NCBI GenBank assembly: GCA_050789445.1
Contig: JAILXR010000001.1
Location: forward strand, 806,001-870,000
Length of the DNA: 64,000 nucleotides
DNA from: JAWSVE01 sp050789445
GTDB taxonomy: Bacteria; Pseudomonadota; Gammaproteobacteria; Pseudomonadales; Cellvibrionaceae
Direction: 5' to 3'
Shown here: positions 37,004 through 45,609 of the stretch, one piece after another
How positions within the stretch are numbered: the first letter of the stretch is position 1
Layout of the letters: each line of letters opens with the position of its first letter
Notes under the pieces: generated by a model
What the model was told of the DNA's origin: nothing
The model's database searches: none
What the model saw: the letters and a program-made list of their open reading frames with translations, nothing else
Program-made: the position numbers and the translations under genes

Positions 37004-39328
37004 TTGAAAACAAATACTTCTGCCAATACTTCTGCTCAGAGTAGTGGAAGCTTACGGCTTAAAGAAGGGCTGCTCATTGGCTTTGCGGCAGTATGCCTCT
37101 ATCTAGTCATGGCTTTGGTGAGCTATAGCCCCGAAGATCCTGGCTGGAGTAGTACCGGAACAGGAAACGGAGTGGCGAATGTTGGTGGGCCGGCAGGCGC
37201 ATGGCTAGCAGATGTGTTCTTTTCATTGTTTGGCTACCTATCCTATTTATTTCCAGTCATGCTCGCTTACCAAGCTTGGCGAGTGTTTAAGCATCGCGGT
37301 GAAAATCTAGAGTTTGATGGCGTTCTTTTAGGTTTGAGAACGTTAGGGTTGTGCTTGGTCATGATTGCAGGGACTGGGTTAGTTTCTCTCCAGTATGGTA
37401 TTCAAGAGTCGTCGTTACCATTTTCTCATGGAGGAATTTTGGGTGCAGAAGTTGCCTCTTCAGTTGAAGCCGCTTTCAGTTATGTTGGCGGGACGCTCAT
37501 TCTTGTTGCCATCTTTTTATTCGGCTTGACCGTTTTTACAGATCTATCTTGGTTTGCTCTGATGGATGAGACTGGCCGCCTTACTTTACAGCTAGTTGAT
37601 TTTATAAAAACTAAATATCGACGTATAACCCAAGAACTCTCAGAAAAACGCGATGCTCAACAAGTTGTCGAGCAGAGAAAAGTTGTCATTGAGAAACATA
37701 AAAAGAAAGAAGCCGATCGGATCCCTCCAACTATTCAAGAGGTGCCTAAAAAAGCAACTCCTAGCGTGCGAGCTCACAAAGAGAAGCAGGGTTCGCTATT
37801 TGAAACCGGCCAAGTTACTGGGGATTTACCGAAGATTAATCTTCTCGATGCTGCAGATAAGCGCGATGACCGCGGTTTTTCGAAAGAATCTCTGGAGGCT
37901 ATGTCGAGGCTCTTAGAGATAAAGCTTCAAGACTTCGGAATCAGTGTTGAAGTTGTTTCAGTCCTGCCGGGTCCTGTCGTGACAAGATTTGAAATCCAGC
38001 CTGCTGCAGGAGTAAAAGCTAGCCGAATTACTAACTTGGCAAAAGATTTAGCGAGATCATTAGCGGTTATTAGCGTTAGGGTTGTTGAGGTGATCCCTGG
38101 TAAATCTGTTGTAGGTATCGAAATACCGAATGAGCACCGTGAGATGGTCCGCTTAAGCGAAGTGCTTGCTTCAAGTGAGTATGAAAATGCGAAATCTCCA
38201 ATCAGCTTAGCTTTGGGTCATGATATTGCAGGCCAACCTGTTATCGCAGATCTTGCCAAAATGCCTCATTTATTGGTAGCTGGTACAACCGGCTCTGGTA
38301 AGTCAGTAGGTGTTAACGTGATGCTTTTGAGCATCCTCTATAAAGCCTCTCCAAAGGATGTTCGCCTGGTCTTGGTCGATCCAAAAATGCTCGAGCTATC
38401 TGTCTATGAGGGTATTCCTCACCTGCTAACCCCCGTCATTACTGATATGAATGATGCCTCCAACGGGTTGCGTTGGTGTGTCGGTGAGATGGAGCGTCGT
38501 TATAAGCTAATGGCTGCAATGGGAGTAAGAAACTTAGCGGGTTTTAATAGGAAAATTGAAGATGCTAAAAAAGCAGGGACCCCGCTAACCGATCCTCTTT
38601 GGACGCCTAATGTAGAAATCGATGGTGTCGCCGTGGATGAAACTGCTCCTGAGCTAGAAACCCTGCCAGCGATAATAGTTGTTATTGATGAATTTGCTGA
38701 CATGATGATGATTGTTGGTAAAAAAGTGGAACAATTGATTGCTCGTATCGCTCAAAAGGCTCGAGCGGCTGGTATTCATCTTATCTTGGCAACCCAAAGG
38801 CCCTCGGTGGATGTTATTACTGGATTAATCAAAGCTAATGTTCCGACACGTATCGCTTTTCAGGTGTCTTCAAAAATTGATTCGAGAACCATTCTCGACC
38901 AGGGTGGCGCAGAACAATTACTTGGGCATGGCGATATGCTTTACTTGCCTCCAGGTACAAGTGTCCCTCAACGTGTTCATGGCGCTTTTGTTGATGATGC
39001 GGAGGTCCATAGAGTTGTTGCAGATTGGCAGGCTCGTGGCAACCCTAATTATATTGATGGAATTGTCGACGATTCAAACAACACTATTCCTGTTCCTGGA
39101 ATGGCCGCAGAATCGGGAGAGGGGGGCGATAATGAATCTGACCCGCTTTATGATGAAGCAGTTGATTATGTTCTTGAATCTCGCCGAGCTTCAATCTCAT
39201 CAGTACAGAGAAAATTACGTGTTGGATATAACCGAGCAGCACGCTTAATTGAAACAATGGAAGCTGCTGGTGTTGTTTCTGAAATGGGGACGAATGGAAG
39301 TCGAGAAGTATTGGCTCCAAAAAACTAA
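37004..39328 (+). CDS. ftsK: DNA translocase FtsK
   Basis: This septal DNA pump coordinates chromosome dimer resolution with division. The 774 residues comprise an N-terminal domain with four membrane segments (about 22-185), a shortened linker (about 200-285), the RecA-like motor with Walker A GTTGSGKS at 427-434, and a C-terminal winged-helix gamma domain (about 705-770) that reads KOPS. The start codon is TTG at 37004 with AAGGA seven bases upstream. It is followed by lolA 10 bases after the stop. Confidence 0.96.
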   Translation: MKTNTSANTSAQSSGSLRLKEGLLIGFAAVCLYLVMALVSYSPEDPGWSSTGTGNGVANVGGPAGAWLADVFFSLFGYLSYLFPVMLAYQAWRVFKHRGENLEFDGVLLGLRTLGLCLVMIAGTGLVSLQYGIQESSLPFSHGGILGAEVASSVEAAFSYVGGTLILVAIFLFGLTVFTDLSWFALMDETGRLTLQLVDFIKTKYRRITQELSEKRDAQQVVEQRKVVIEKHKKKEADRIPPTIQEVPKKATPSVRAHKEKQGSLFETGQVTGDLPKINLLDAADKRDDRGFSKESLEAMSRLLEIKLQDFGISVEVVSVLPGPVVTRFEIQPAAGVKASRITNLAKDLARSLAVISVRVVEVIPGKSVVGIEIPNEHREMVRLSEVLASSEYENAKSPISLALGHDIAGQPVIADLAKMPHLLVAGTTGSGKSVGVNVMLLSILYKASPKDVRLVLVDPKMLELSVYEGIPHLLTPVITDMNDASNGLRWCVGEMERRYKLMAAMGVRNLAGFNRKIEDAKKAGTPLTDPLWTPNVEIDGVAVDETAPELETLPAIIVVIDEFADMMMIVGKKVEQLIARIAQKARAAGIHLILATQRPSVDVITGLIKANVPTRIAFQVSSKIDSRTILDQGGAEQLLGHGDMLYLPPGTSVPQRVHGAFVDDAEVHRVVADWQARGNPNYIDGIVDDSNNTIPVPGMAAESGEGGDNESDPLYDEAVDYVLESRRASISSVQRKLRVGYNRAARLIETMEAAGVVSEMGTNGSREVLAPKN

Positions 39329-39338
39329 AGGTATTTTC

Positions 39339-40058
39339 TTGAACTATTTTTCATTTAAAAAGCTATATCTACACCCAACAAAAAATAAAAGTATTTATTT
39401 TTTGTTGGTTTTCTTTGCGACCTTTTTTTCTTTAGGGTCTATTAATGCATTAGCAGAAAACGCATCACAAAGTGTGAATGAGCCACTTATATTGTTGAGC
39501 AAGCAATTAGGTGATTTGAATACTTTTCAAGGTGATTTTGAGCAGGTCATTACAGATGAAGATGGCGACGTAGTAGAAGAAAATGAAGGAGAGTTTTTGT
39601 TAAAGCGCCCTGGTTTTTTTCGCTGGTATATTAAGCCTCCTTTTGAAAAATTAATGGTCAGCAACAATAAAACAATTTGGACTTATGATCCGGACCTAAA
39701 ACAAGCAACAGCTGATGTTGTCGATGATCGCTTATTACAAACGCCAATGCTTTTATTAAGTGGTGATTTAGAGCAAATTCGCTTAAATTATTCAGTGTCC
39801 ATTAGTAACTCGAATGATAAAAAAAACAATACGTTAGATCTTCAACGCTACAAGCTTGTCCCTAAAAATGATGACGGGCTTTTTGAATGGATGGAAATTA
39901 TTTTTTCAAATGACCGAGTGGTAGGTATGACATTATTCAGTGAACTTGGTGAAATACAACGATATACTTTTTCGGAAACTCAACAAAACAAAAAAATCGA
40001 CGATTCAAAATTTACGTTTGATGTTCCTGCTGATGTTGATGTCATTGTGAATGACTAG
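39339..40058 (+). CDS. lolA: Outer membrane lipoprotein carrier protein LolA
   Basis: This periplasmic chaperone takes lipoproteins from LolCDE to LolB. I place the start at TTG 39339 because AAGG lies seven bases upstream and the frame before it overlaps ftsK. This gives 239 residues with a signal peptide (hydrophobic YFLLVFFATFFSLGSINALA). The mature protein shows LSKQLGDLNTFQGDFEQVI and RPGFFRWYIKPPFEKLMVSNN, both typical. Its stop overlaps rarA by 8 bases, so translation is coupled. Confidence 0.95.
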   Translation: MNYFSFKKLYLHPTKNKSIYFLLVFFATFFSLGSINALAENASQSVNEPLILLSKQLGDLNTFQGDFEQVITDEDGDVVEENEGEFLLKRPGFFRWYIKPPFEKLMVSNNKTIWTYDPDLKQATADVVDDRLLQTPMLLLSGDLEQIRLNYSVSISNSNDKKNNTLDLQRYKLVPKNDDGLFEWMEIIFSNDRVVGMTLFSELGEIQRYTFSETQQNKKIDDSKFTFDVPADVDVIVND

Positions 40059-41379
40059 CGACCTCTTTCAAAAACAATCGACAGGCTATCAACCGCTGGC
40101 TGCGAAGATGCGGCCACAAAATCTTGCAGATTTTGCAGGCCAAGAACATATTCTGGGTGAAGGAAAACCATTAAGAGAAGCGCTTGAGAAAGGATTGCTT
40201 CATTCAATGATTTTTTGGGGGCCACCAGGCGTAGGTAAAACGACACTGGCTAAGATTATCGCTCATGTTTCTGATGCACGATTTGAGACAATATCAGCCG
40301 TGTTATCTGGCGTAAAAGAAATCAGAGCAGCCATAGAAATCGCTCAACAGGAACGAATCCAAAGTGGCCGTAAAACAATTCTCTTCGTCGATGAAGTTCA
40401 TCGTTTTAATAAAGCACAGCAAGATGCGTTTTTACCCTTTATAGAAGATGGTACAATCCTTTTTATTGGCGCCACCACCGAAAACCCCTCGTTCGAATTA
40501 AACAATGCATTGTTATCTCGGTGTCGTGTTTACGTACTGAGAAGCTTATCTCTCGATACATTAATGTCACTCATTAATAATGCACTAACTGACAAAGAGT
40601 ATGGTTTAGGCAGTCGAAGTATCTCAATTGCGGATTCTGAAATCGAGTTATTAGCAGCAGCTGCTGATGGTGATGCGAGAACAGCACTGAATCTGCTAGA
40701 AATGACGACAGACCTCGCTGAAGAAGTGGAAGGCGTCTGGCATGTCAGTACGAACACTGTGAAAGAAGCTCTTGGCGGGAATGTTCGTCGCTTCGATAAA
40801 GGCGGCGAATATTTTTATGATCAGATTTCGGCGATGCATAAATCGGTCAGAGGTTCATCACCAGATGCCGCTCTATACTGGTTTATACGAATGATCGACG
40901 GTGGATGCGATCCACTGTATGTTGCTCGCCGTGTTGTACGAATGGCCAGTGAAGATATAGGAAATGCTGATCCTCGTGCATTACAAATTGCGCTTAATGC
41001 ATGGGATACGCAAGAGAGATTAGGCAGCCCAGAAGGGGAATTAACTATCGCTCAAGCTATCGTTTACTTGGCGGTAGCGCCCAAAAGTAATGCAGTTTAT
41101 AAGGCCTTTAAAGCCGCAACTGTCGACGTGAAAAAAATGCCAACCTATGACGTCCCGATGCATTTGCGAAATGCGCCAACGTCATTAATGAAAGACTTAG
41201 AGTATGGGCAGAACTACCGCTATGCTCATAATGAAGAAAATGCTTATGCTGCGGGAGAAAAATATTTTCCCGATGAGATTAGCGGCACTGAATATTATTT
41301 CCCTGTACCACGAGGAATGGAAATCAAAATCAAAGAGAAACTGGATTACCTAAGAGACTTAGATAAAAAATCCAAATAA
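40051..41379 (+). CDS. rarA: Replication-associated recombination protein RarA
   Basis: This AAA+ ATPase of the clamp-loader family (MgsA/WRNIP1) acts at stalled forks. The 442 residues contain Walker A GPPGVGKTT, the DEVHRFNK Walker B and a C-terminal MgsA tetramerisation domain with DPLYVARRVVRMASEDIGNADPRAL. Order lolA-rarA matches E. coli and Pseudomonas. Confidence 0.95.
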   Translation: MTSDLFQKQSTGYQPLAAKMRPQNLADFAGQEHILGEGKPLREALEKGLLHSMIFWGPPGVGKTTLAKIIAHVSDARFETISAVLSGVKEIRAAIEIAQQERIQSGRKTILFVDEVHRFNKAQQDAFLPFIEDGTILFIGATTENPSFELNNALLSRCRVYVLRSLSLDTLMSLINNALTDKEYGLGSRSISIADSEIELLAAAADGDARTALNLLEMTTDLAEEVEGVWHVSTNTVKEALGGNVRRFDKGGEYFYDQISAMHKSVRGSSPDAALYWFIRMIDGGCDPLYVARRVVRMASEDIGNADPRALQIALNAWDTQERLGSPEGELTIAQAIVYLAVAPKSNAVYKAFKAATVDVKKMPTYDVPMHLRNAPTSLMKDLEYGQNYRYAHNEENAYAAGEKYFPDEISGTEYYFPVPRGMEIKIKEKLDYLRDLDKKSK

Positions 41380-41441
41380 ACTAATTTATTAATATAACAT
41401 CATTTAAAAATACTAAACGAAAAATAAAAAAGGGCGAGTAC

Positions 41442-41822
41442 GTGAATTTTATAGCGGTAGCATTGGGCGGCGCACTGGGTGCATTAAGCCGATATTGTAT
41501 TATCGCTTATGTCTTTCCTGTTCAGGCGAATCGCTTTCCAACAGGTACGCTTGTTGCAAACGTTGTCGGTTGTATTTTAATTGGTATTTTTTATGTTGTT
41601 ATCGTTCAGAAAAATTTATTAGGCCCGCAGTGGCGATTATTTATTATCACTGGCTTGCTCGGAGCGCTAACAACGTTTTCTACCTTCTCTATCGAAGCGG
41701 TTCAGCTGTGGGAGTATGGCCATAGTGGAATGGCCTTGGTATACATTACATCGAGTCTAGTTGCGTGCCTTATGGGTACAACTTTAGCGATGTATTTTAC
41801 AGCCCGTGTAATTAACTATTAA
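41442..41822 (+). CDS. crcB: Fluoride channel CrcB/Fluc
   Basis: The 126-residue four-helix membrane protein forms dual-topology dimers that let fluoride out. GGALGALSRY, GTLVANVVGCILIG and GLLGALTTFSTFSIE are the family motifs. The start is GTG at 41442 behind AAGGGCGAG. I see no fluoride riboswitch in the 62-base leader. It is placed between rarA and serS. Confidence 0.94.
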   Translation: MNFIAVALGGALGALSRYCIIAYVFPVQANRFPTGTLVANVVGCILIGIFYVVIVQKNLLGPQWRLFIITGLLGALTTFSTFSIEAVQLWEYGHSGMALVYITSSLVACLMGTTLAMYFTARVINY

Positions 41823-41866
41823 TCACTTATTTAAACAATTAATCATCTAGTTCGGTTATTTATATT

Positions 41867-43147
41867 ATGTTAGATCCAAAGTTTGTTCGTACTCAGCCAG
41901 AAATTGTCGCAAAATCTTTAGCGATTAAAGGTTATCAGCTTGAAGTTGAAAAATTACATGCATTAGAAGAAGCACGCAAATCAATACAGGTGAAAACTGA
42001 AGCACTACAACAAGAGCGCAATCAAAAATCCAAAGGTATCGGCAAAGCAAAAGCAGCTGGAGAAGATATAGCTCCATTGCTAAAAGAGGTCGATAATTTA
42101 AAATCAGATTTGACGGCTGCAGAACATGAGTTGCATCAAGTGCAAGCTGAGCTAGAAAATATTTTGGCTGGTGTTCCAAATATACCTTCAGACAAAGTGC
42201 CAGAAGGTAAAAACGAAGACGATAACGTTGAGATCAAAAAATGGGGTGAACCTCGTCAGTTTGATTTCCCCGTTAAAGATCATGTCGATCTTGGTGAAGC
42301 CATTGGCGAAATGGATTTTGAATTAGCGACAAAAATATCGGGCTCTCGATTTGTTGTCATGAAACATAATATTGCACGCCTTCACCGCGCACTCATTCAG
42401 TTCATGTTAGATACGCACATTGCCGATCATGATTACCAGGAAATTTATGTCCCTTACATCGTCAATAAAGACACTATGTATGGAGTAGGGCAGTTACCAA
42501 AATTTGAAGACGATTTATTTAAACTCAATGATGAGCGAGAATTTTATTTGATACCCACAGCAGAAGCGCCGGTAACAAATGTTCTGCGGGATGAAATTGT
42601 CGACGCTGATCAATTACCAATGAAGTTTGTGTGTCATTCACCCTGTTTTCGAAGTGAAGCGGGAAGCTATGGTCGTGACACACGAGGTATGATACGGCAA
42701 CATCAGTTTGAAAAAGTAGAGTTAGTCCAGTTTGTGAAACCAGAAGATTCTGATGAAGCCCATGAAAAACTAACCGCTCATGCCGAATCCATTTTAGAAC
42801 GTTTAGAATTACCTTATCGGACCGTTATTTTGTGTGGTGGTGATTTAAGTTTCTCTAGTGCATGCACCTATGATTTAGAAGTGTGGTTGCCATCGCAAGA
42901 AAAGTATCGAGAAATTTCTTCATGCAGTAACTTCAAAGAATTTCAAGCTCGACGAATGAAAGCGCGTTACCGTAATCCTGAAACAGGAAAGCCAGAATTT
43001 TTGCACACCCTTAACGGTTCTGGTTTAGCGATTGGGCGAACGCTGGTCGCTATTTTAGAGAATTATCAGCAAGCCGATGGCTCTATTTCTATTCCCACCG
43101 TTTTGCAGTCTTACATGGGCGGCGTTGCTTCGATAAACGTCAATTAA
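41867..43147 (+). CDS. serS: Seryl-tRNA synthetase
   Basis: The 426-residue class II synthetase charges tRNA-Ser. It has the N-terminal coiled-coil arm (about 28-105), motif 2 around CFRSEAGSYGRDTRGMIRQHQF, and motif 3 NGSGLAIGRTLVAILENYQ near the C-terminus. No T-box leader is visible. cysG follows 53 bases later. Confidence 0.97.
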   Translation: MLDPKFVRTQPEIVAKSLAIKGYQLEVEKLHALEEARKSIQVKTEALQQERNQKSKGIGKAKAAGEDIAPLLKEVDNLKSDLTAAEHELHQVQAELENILAGVPNIPSDKVPEGKNEDDNVEIKKWGEPRQFDFPVKDHVDLGEAIGEMDFELATKISGSRFVVMKHNIARLHRALIQFMLDTHIADHDYQEIYVPYIVNKDTMYGVGQLPKFEDDLFKLNDEREFYLIPTAEAPVTNVLRDEIVDADQLPMKFVCHSPCFRSEAGSYGRDTRGMIRQHQFEKVELVQFVKPEDSDEAHEKLTAHAESILERLELPYRTVILCGGDLSFSSACTYDLEVWLPSQEKYREISSCSNFKEFQARRMKARYRNPETGKPEFLHTLNGSGLAIGRTLVAILENYQQADGSISIPTVLQSYMGGVASINVN

Positions 43148-43200
43148 TATAGAAAATTTAAGTCTATTTTTAACCTTTATTATTTCTGGGCGGTTTTCTC

Positions 43201-44583
43201 TTGGAATATTTACCCCTTTTTCTGGATATCAAGCATAAGCCATGCCTCGTCATCGGTGGCGGCGATATCGCACTCCGCAAAACTCAATCGTTAATCCGCT
43301 CACAAGCGATTGTAAAAGTCATCGCCCCAAATATTAATGCAGAATTGAAATTACTTGTTGAAAGTAATGGCGGTGAATGTATTTATCGTGAATTTGAAAA
43401 CGGGGACGTAGAGGGATATGCATTAATTATTGCAGCAACAGATATCGACACCGTTAACAAACAAATTTATGACGTCACCAAGAATACTAATGCTTTAGTC
43501 AATGTCGTCGATAATCCCAAAATCAGTAATTTCATAATGCCTGCTGTTATCGATCGCGATCCTCTTGTTGTTGCTATCAGCAGCACGGGAAAAGCACCTG
43601 TCTTAGCTCGCATTATTCGAGCAAAAATTGAAACGTTATTACCTGCCAACTATGGTCGTCTTGCATCTTTAGCGGGAAGTTTCAGAGATCGCGTTAAAGA
43701 AAAAATAAGATCTGGAGCGGAACGTTTACGATTTTGGGAAAAAGTATTTGATGGTGTAGCTGCAGAAAGGGCGCTTATTGGTAACTTTGAAGACGCCGAA
43801 AAATTAATAGAAAAGCAATTGAGTGATTTTGGTAGTGGTAGCTTAACCGGTGAAGTATTTTTAGTCGGCGCTGGCCCAGGTGATCCTGATCTTCTGACTT
43901 TTCGTGCTTTACGCTTAATGCAAAACACTGATGTCGTTTTGTACGATCGACTAGTCTCTGATAGCGTAATGGATCTTGTCAGAAAAGATGCTGATAGAAT
44001 CTATGTAGGTAAAAAAAGATCCGAACATGCTGTACAACAAACCGATATCAATCAGTTACTCGTAGATTTAGCGAAAGAGGGTAAGCGCGTCCTCCGTTTA
44101 AAAGGCGGTGACCCGTTTATTTTTGGCCGTGGCGGGGAAGAAATAGAATTACTTGCAGAACATAATATTCCTTTTCAAGTTGTCCCCGGTATTACAGCGG
44201 CTTCAGGTTGCGCCGCTTATTCAGGTATTCCACTAACACATCGCGATTACGCACAGTCTGTCCGTTTTATTACCGGGCATTTAAAAAATGATTCAACCAA
44301 CATTAATTTTTCTGAATTAACCGATCCACACCAAACACTGGTCTTTTACATGGGGCTAGTTGGTTTGCCGGTTATCTGCCAACAATTAATAGCAAATGGA
44401 AGATCGACTTCAACCCCTGCTGCCTTAATTGAAAAAGGCACTACCAACGAGCAGCGAGTATTAACTGGAACAATTTCAACACTACCAGATTTAGTACTCC
44501 AACAAGAAATGCGTGCACCGACATTGTTAATCATCGGTGATGTGGTGCAGCTACATGAGAAGTTAAAATGGTTTAATCCATAA
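43201..44583 (+). CDS. cysG: Siroheme synthase CysG (fused dehydrogenase/ferrochelatase and uroporphyrinogen-III methyltransferase)
   Basis: Makes siroheme from uroporphyrinogen III for sulfite and nitrite reductases. The 460 residues fuse an N-terminal NAD-binding precorrin-2 dehydrogenase/ferrochelatase (CLVIGGGDIALRKTQ, about 15-29) with a C-terminal SUMT methyltransferase (VFLVGAGPGDPDLLTFRALR from about 219, and the LRLKGGDPFIFGRGGEE motif). The start codon is TTG at 43201. The serS-cysG order is conserved in Pseudomonas. Confidence 0.96.
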   Translation: MEYLPLFLDIKHKPCLVIGGGDIALRKTQSLIRSQAIVKVIAPNINAELKLLVESNGGECIYREFENGDVEGYALIIAATDIDTVNKQIYDVTKNTNALVNVVDNPKISNFIMPAVIDRDPLVVAISSTGKAPVLARIIRAKIETLLPANYGRLASLAGSFRDRVKEKIRSGAERLRFWEKVFDGVAAERALIGNFEDAEKLIEKQLSDFGSGSLTGEVFLVGAGPGDPDLLTFRALRLMQNTDVVLYDRLVSDSVMDLVRKDADRIYVGKKRSEHAVQQTDINQLLVDLAKEGKRVLRLKGGDPFIFGRGGEEIELLAEHNIPFQVVPGITAASGCAAYSGIPLTHRDYAQSVRFITGHLKNDSTNINFSELTDPHQTLVFYMGLVGLPVICQQLIANGRSTSTPAALIEKGTTNEQRVLTGTISTLPDLVLQQEMRAPTLLIIGDVVQLHEKLKWFNP

Positions 44584-44720
44584 TATTTCATTAACGGCTA
44601 GATTTTTTTCTTTCAAATGATGTCTTTTACACCAAGCCATTAAGTTTTTATTATATTAGTGCTTTGACACTTAAATGCGGCCCCTCTGATGTATTTAATG
44701 ATTTTTATTAAAGGATTTTA

Positions 44721-44988
44721 ATGTCTAACATAACAAGTCTTGCAATATTTTTTCTTTTTATGGTGACGCTAGCCGGTTGTGCCAACACATATAAACCAAT
44801 TACAGAATATGACTTAAATAATTTTAAAACCCCACAGTTGTTTAAAATATTATTAGAAATGAAATAGGGATGCAGATTTTTGATTCTAATGTTACAGCGG
44901 GTTATTCACCTGATATCTTGGAAGAGCTATAGAAAAAACAATAGATGGCGACTACATAATAAAACTAGGCCGTGTCCAACGCTTTTAA
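44721..44988 (+). pseudogene. Decayed small lipoprotein gene
   Basis: The ATG at 44721 follows a good AAAGGA ribosome site and opens a signal sequence ending in the lipobox LAGC (Cys20), then NTYKPITEYDLNNFKTPQLF. It stops after 48 codons at 44867. A second frame then reads RNEIGMQIFDSNVTAGYSPD to a stop near 44931, and a third reads TIDGDYIIKLGRVQRF up to TAA at 44986-44988. Two frame changes would join these into an approximately 88-residue lipoprotein, so this is best read as a pseudogene. The short 48-residue lipoprotein might still be made. Family not recognised. Confidence 0.52.
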
Positions 44989-45155
44989 AAAATATAAAAT
45001 ACTGAAGTTAGATATTACTCCTTCATGATTATGTTAATTTTGCCAATAAAAAAGTTAGACCTAGATAACAGATTCTTTAATTGAAACAGACATGTTTGAT
45101 GGATAATTTTTATTCATCGATCCTCGGCATCATATAATATTTTATACTTGGTACC

Positions 45156-45332
45156 TCACAATAAATCCTCGAAGTTTTCAATTATCTTCTTTATACCTAG
45201 TATCTTTATTCCTATGGCTTTGTGAAACTTCTTATCTGTATCAATAGCTAAAACCAAACTCGCATATTTATATCTTAATCCGATTATACAAAAGAAAATA
45301 AATGTAAACTTTTGCTCGCTGATTAGACTCAT
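45156..45332 (-). CDS. Possible 58-residue hypothetical protein or gene fragment
   Basis: The frame begins at ATG 45332 and reads MSLISEQKFTFIFFCIIGLR, then YKYASLVLAIDTDKKFHKAI, ending in ENFEDLL and TGA. The composition (alternating hydrophobic strand and amphipathic, Lys-rich helix) looks like real protein. The same frame continues past the stop with 13 more residues, which hints at a truncated gene. No homolog recognised. Confidence 0.25.
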   Translation of the reverse strand: MSLISEQKFTFIFFCIIGLRYKYASLVLAIDTDKKFHKAIGIKILGIKKIIENFEDLL

Positions 45333-45609
45333 TTTTCACTAAGCCCTTGTATTTGCTCGTCTAGAGCTATGTCTCATAAATAACCCACTTCTCTAACACT
45401 TTGCACCTTCTTGACTTAAGCCCGTCGAGGTATGAAACTCCCTAACCATCTGGGAAAACCTAGAAAATACTATGTTTTCCTGAGGTTCCATTGAGTCAAG
45501 CTGCTATCAATAACGTTGCCAGGGTTAGGAAGACTGATAGTTTTTGTTAGTAGCTCGGATAGAAATATTTACCTCGCACCACCTTTTCACATTAAAAGGC
45601 TTTCTAGCT

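Larger units (their letters stand above)
44584..45609. other. Gene-poor, partly decayed region between cysG and the quinohemoprotein gene
   Basis: About one kilobase has no long open frame. It contains the remains of a lipoprotein gene (44721-44988), a possible 58-codon minus-strand frame (45156-45332) and a hairpin with 7-base arms (GGAAAAC 45453-45459, GTTTTCC 45474-45480). It looks like an erosion zone at the junction between the conserved block and the accessory region. Confidence 0.55.

Noticed and set aside
39249..39338. Upstream ATG start for lolA inside ftsK
   Set aside because: It would overlap ftsK by 80 bases and put an unnatural extension before the signal peptide; TTG 39339 has a ribosome site.
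41380..41441. Possible fluoride riboswitch before crcB
   Set aside because: The 62-base leader lacks the conserved fluoride-aptamer sequence and is too AT-rich to form the fold.
45421..45543. Possible small RNA or element end near the 7-base hairpin upstream of the quinohemoprotein gene
   Set aside because: The arms are short with a 14-base loop and no T-run or promoter is clear, so no RNA gene is claimed.
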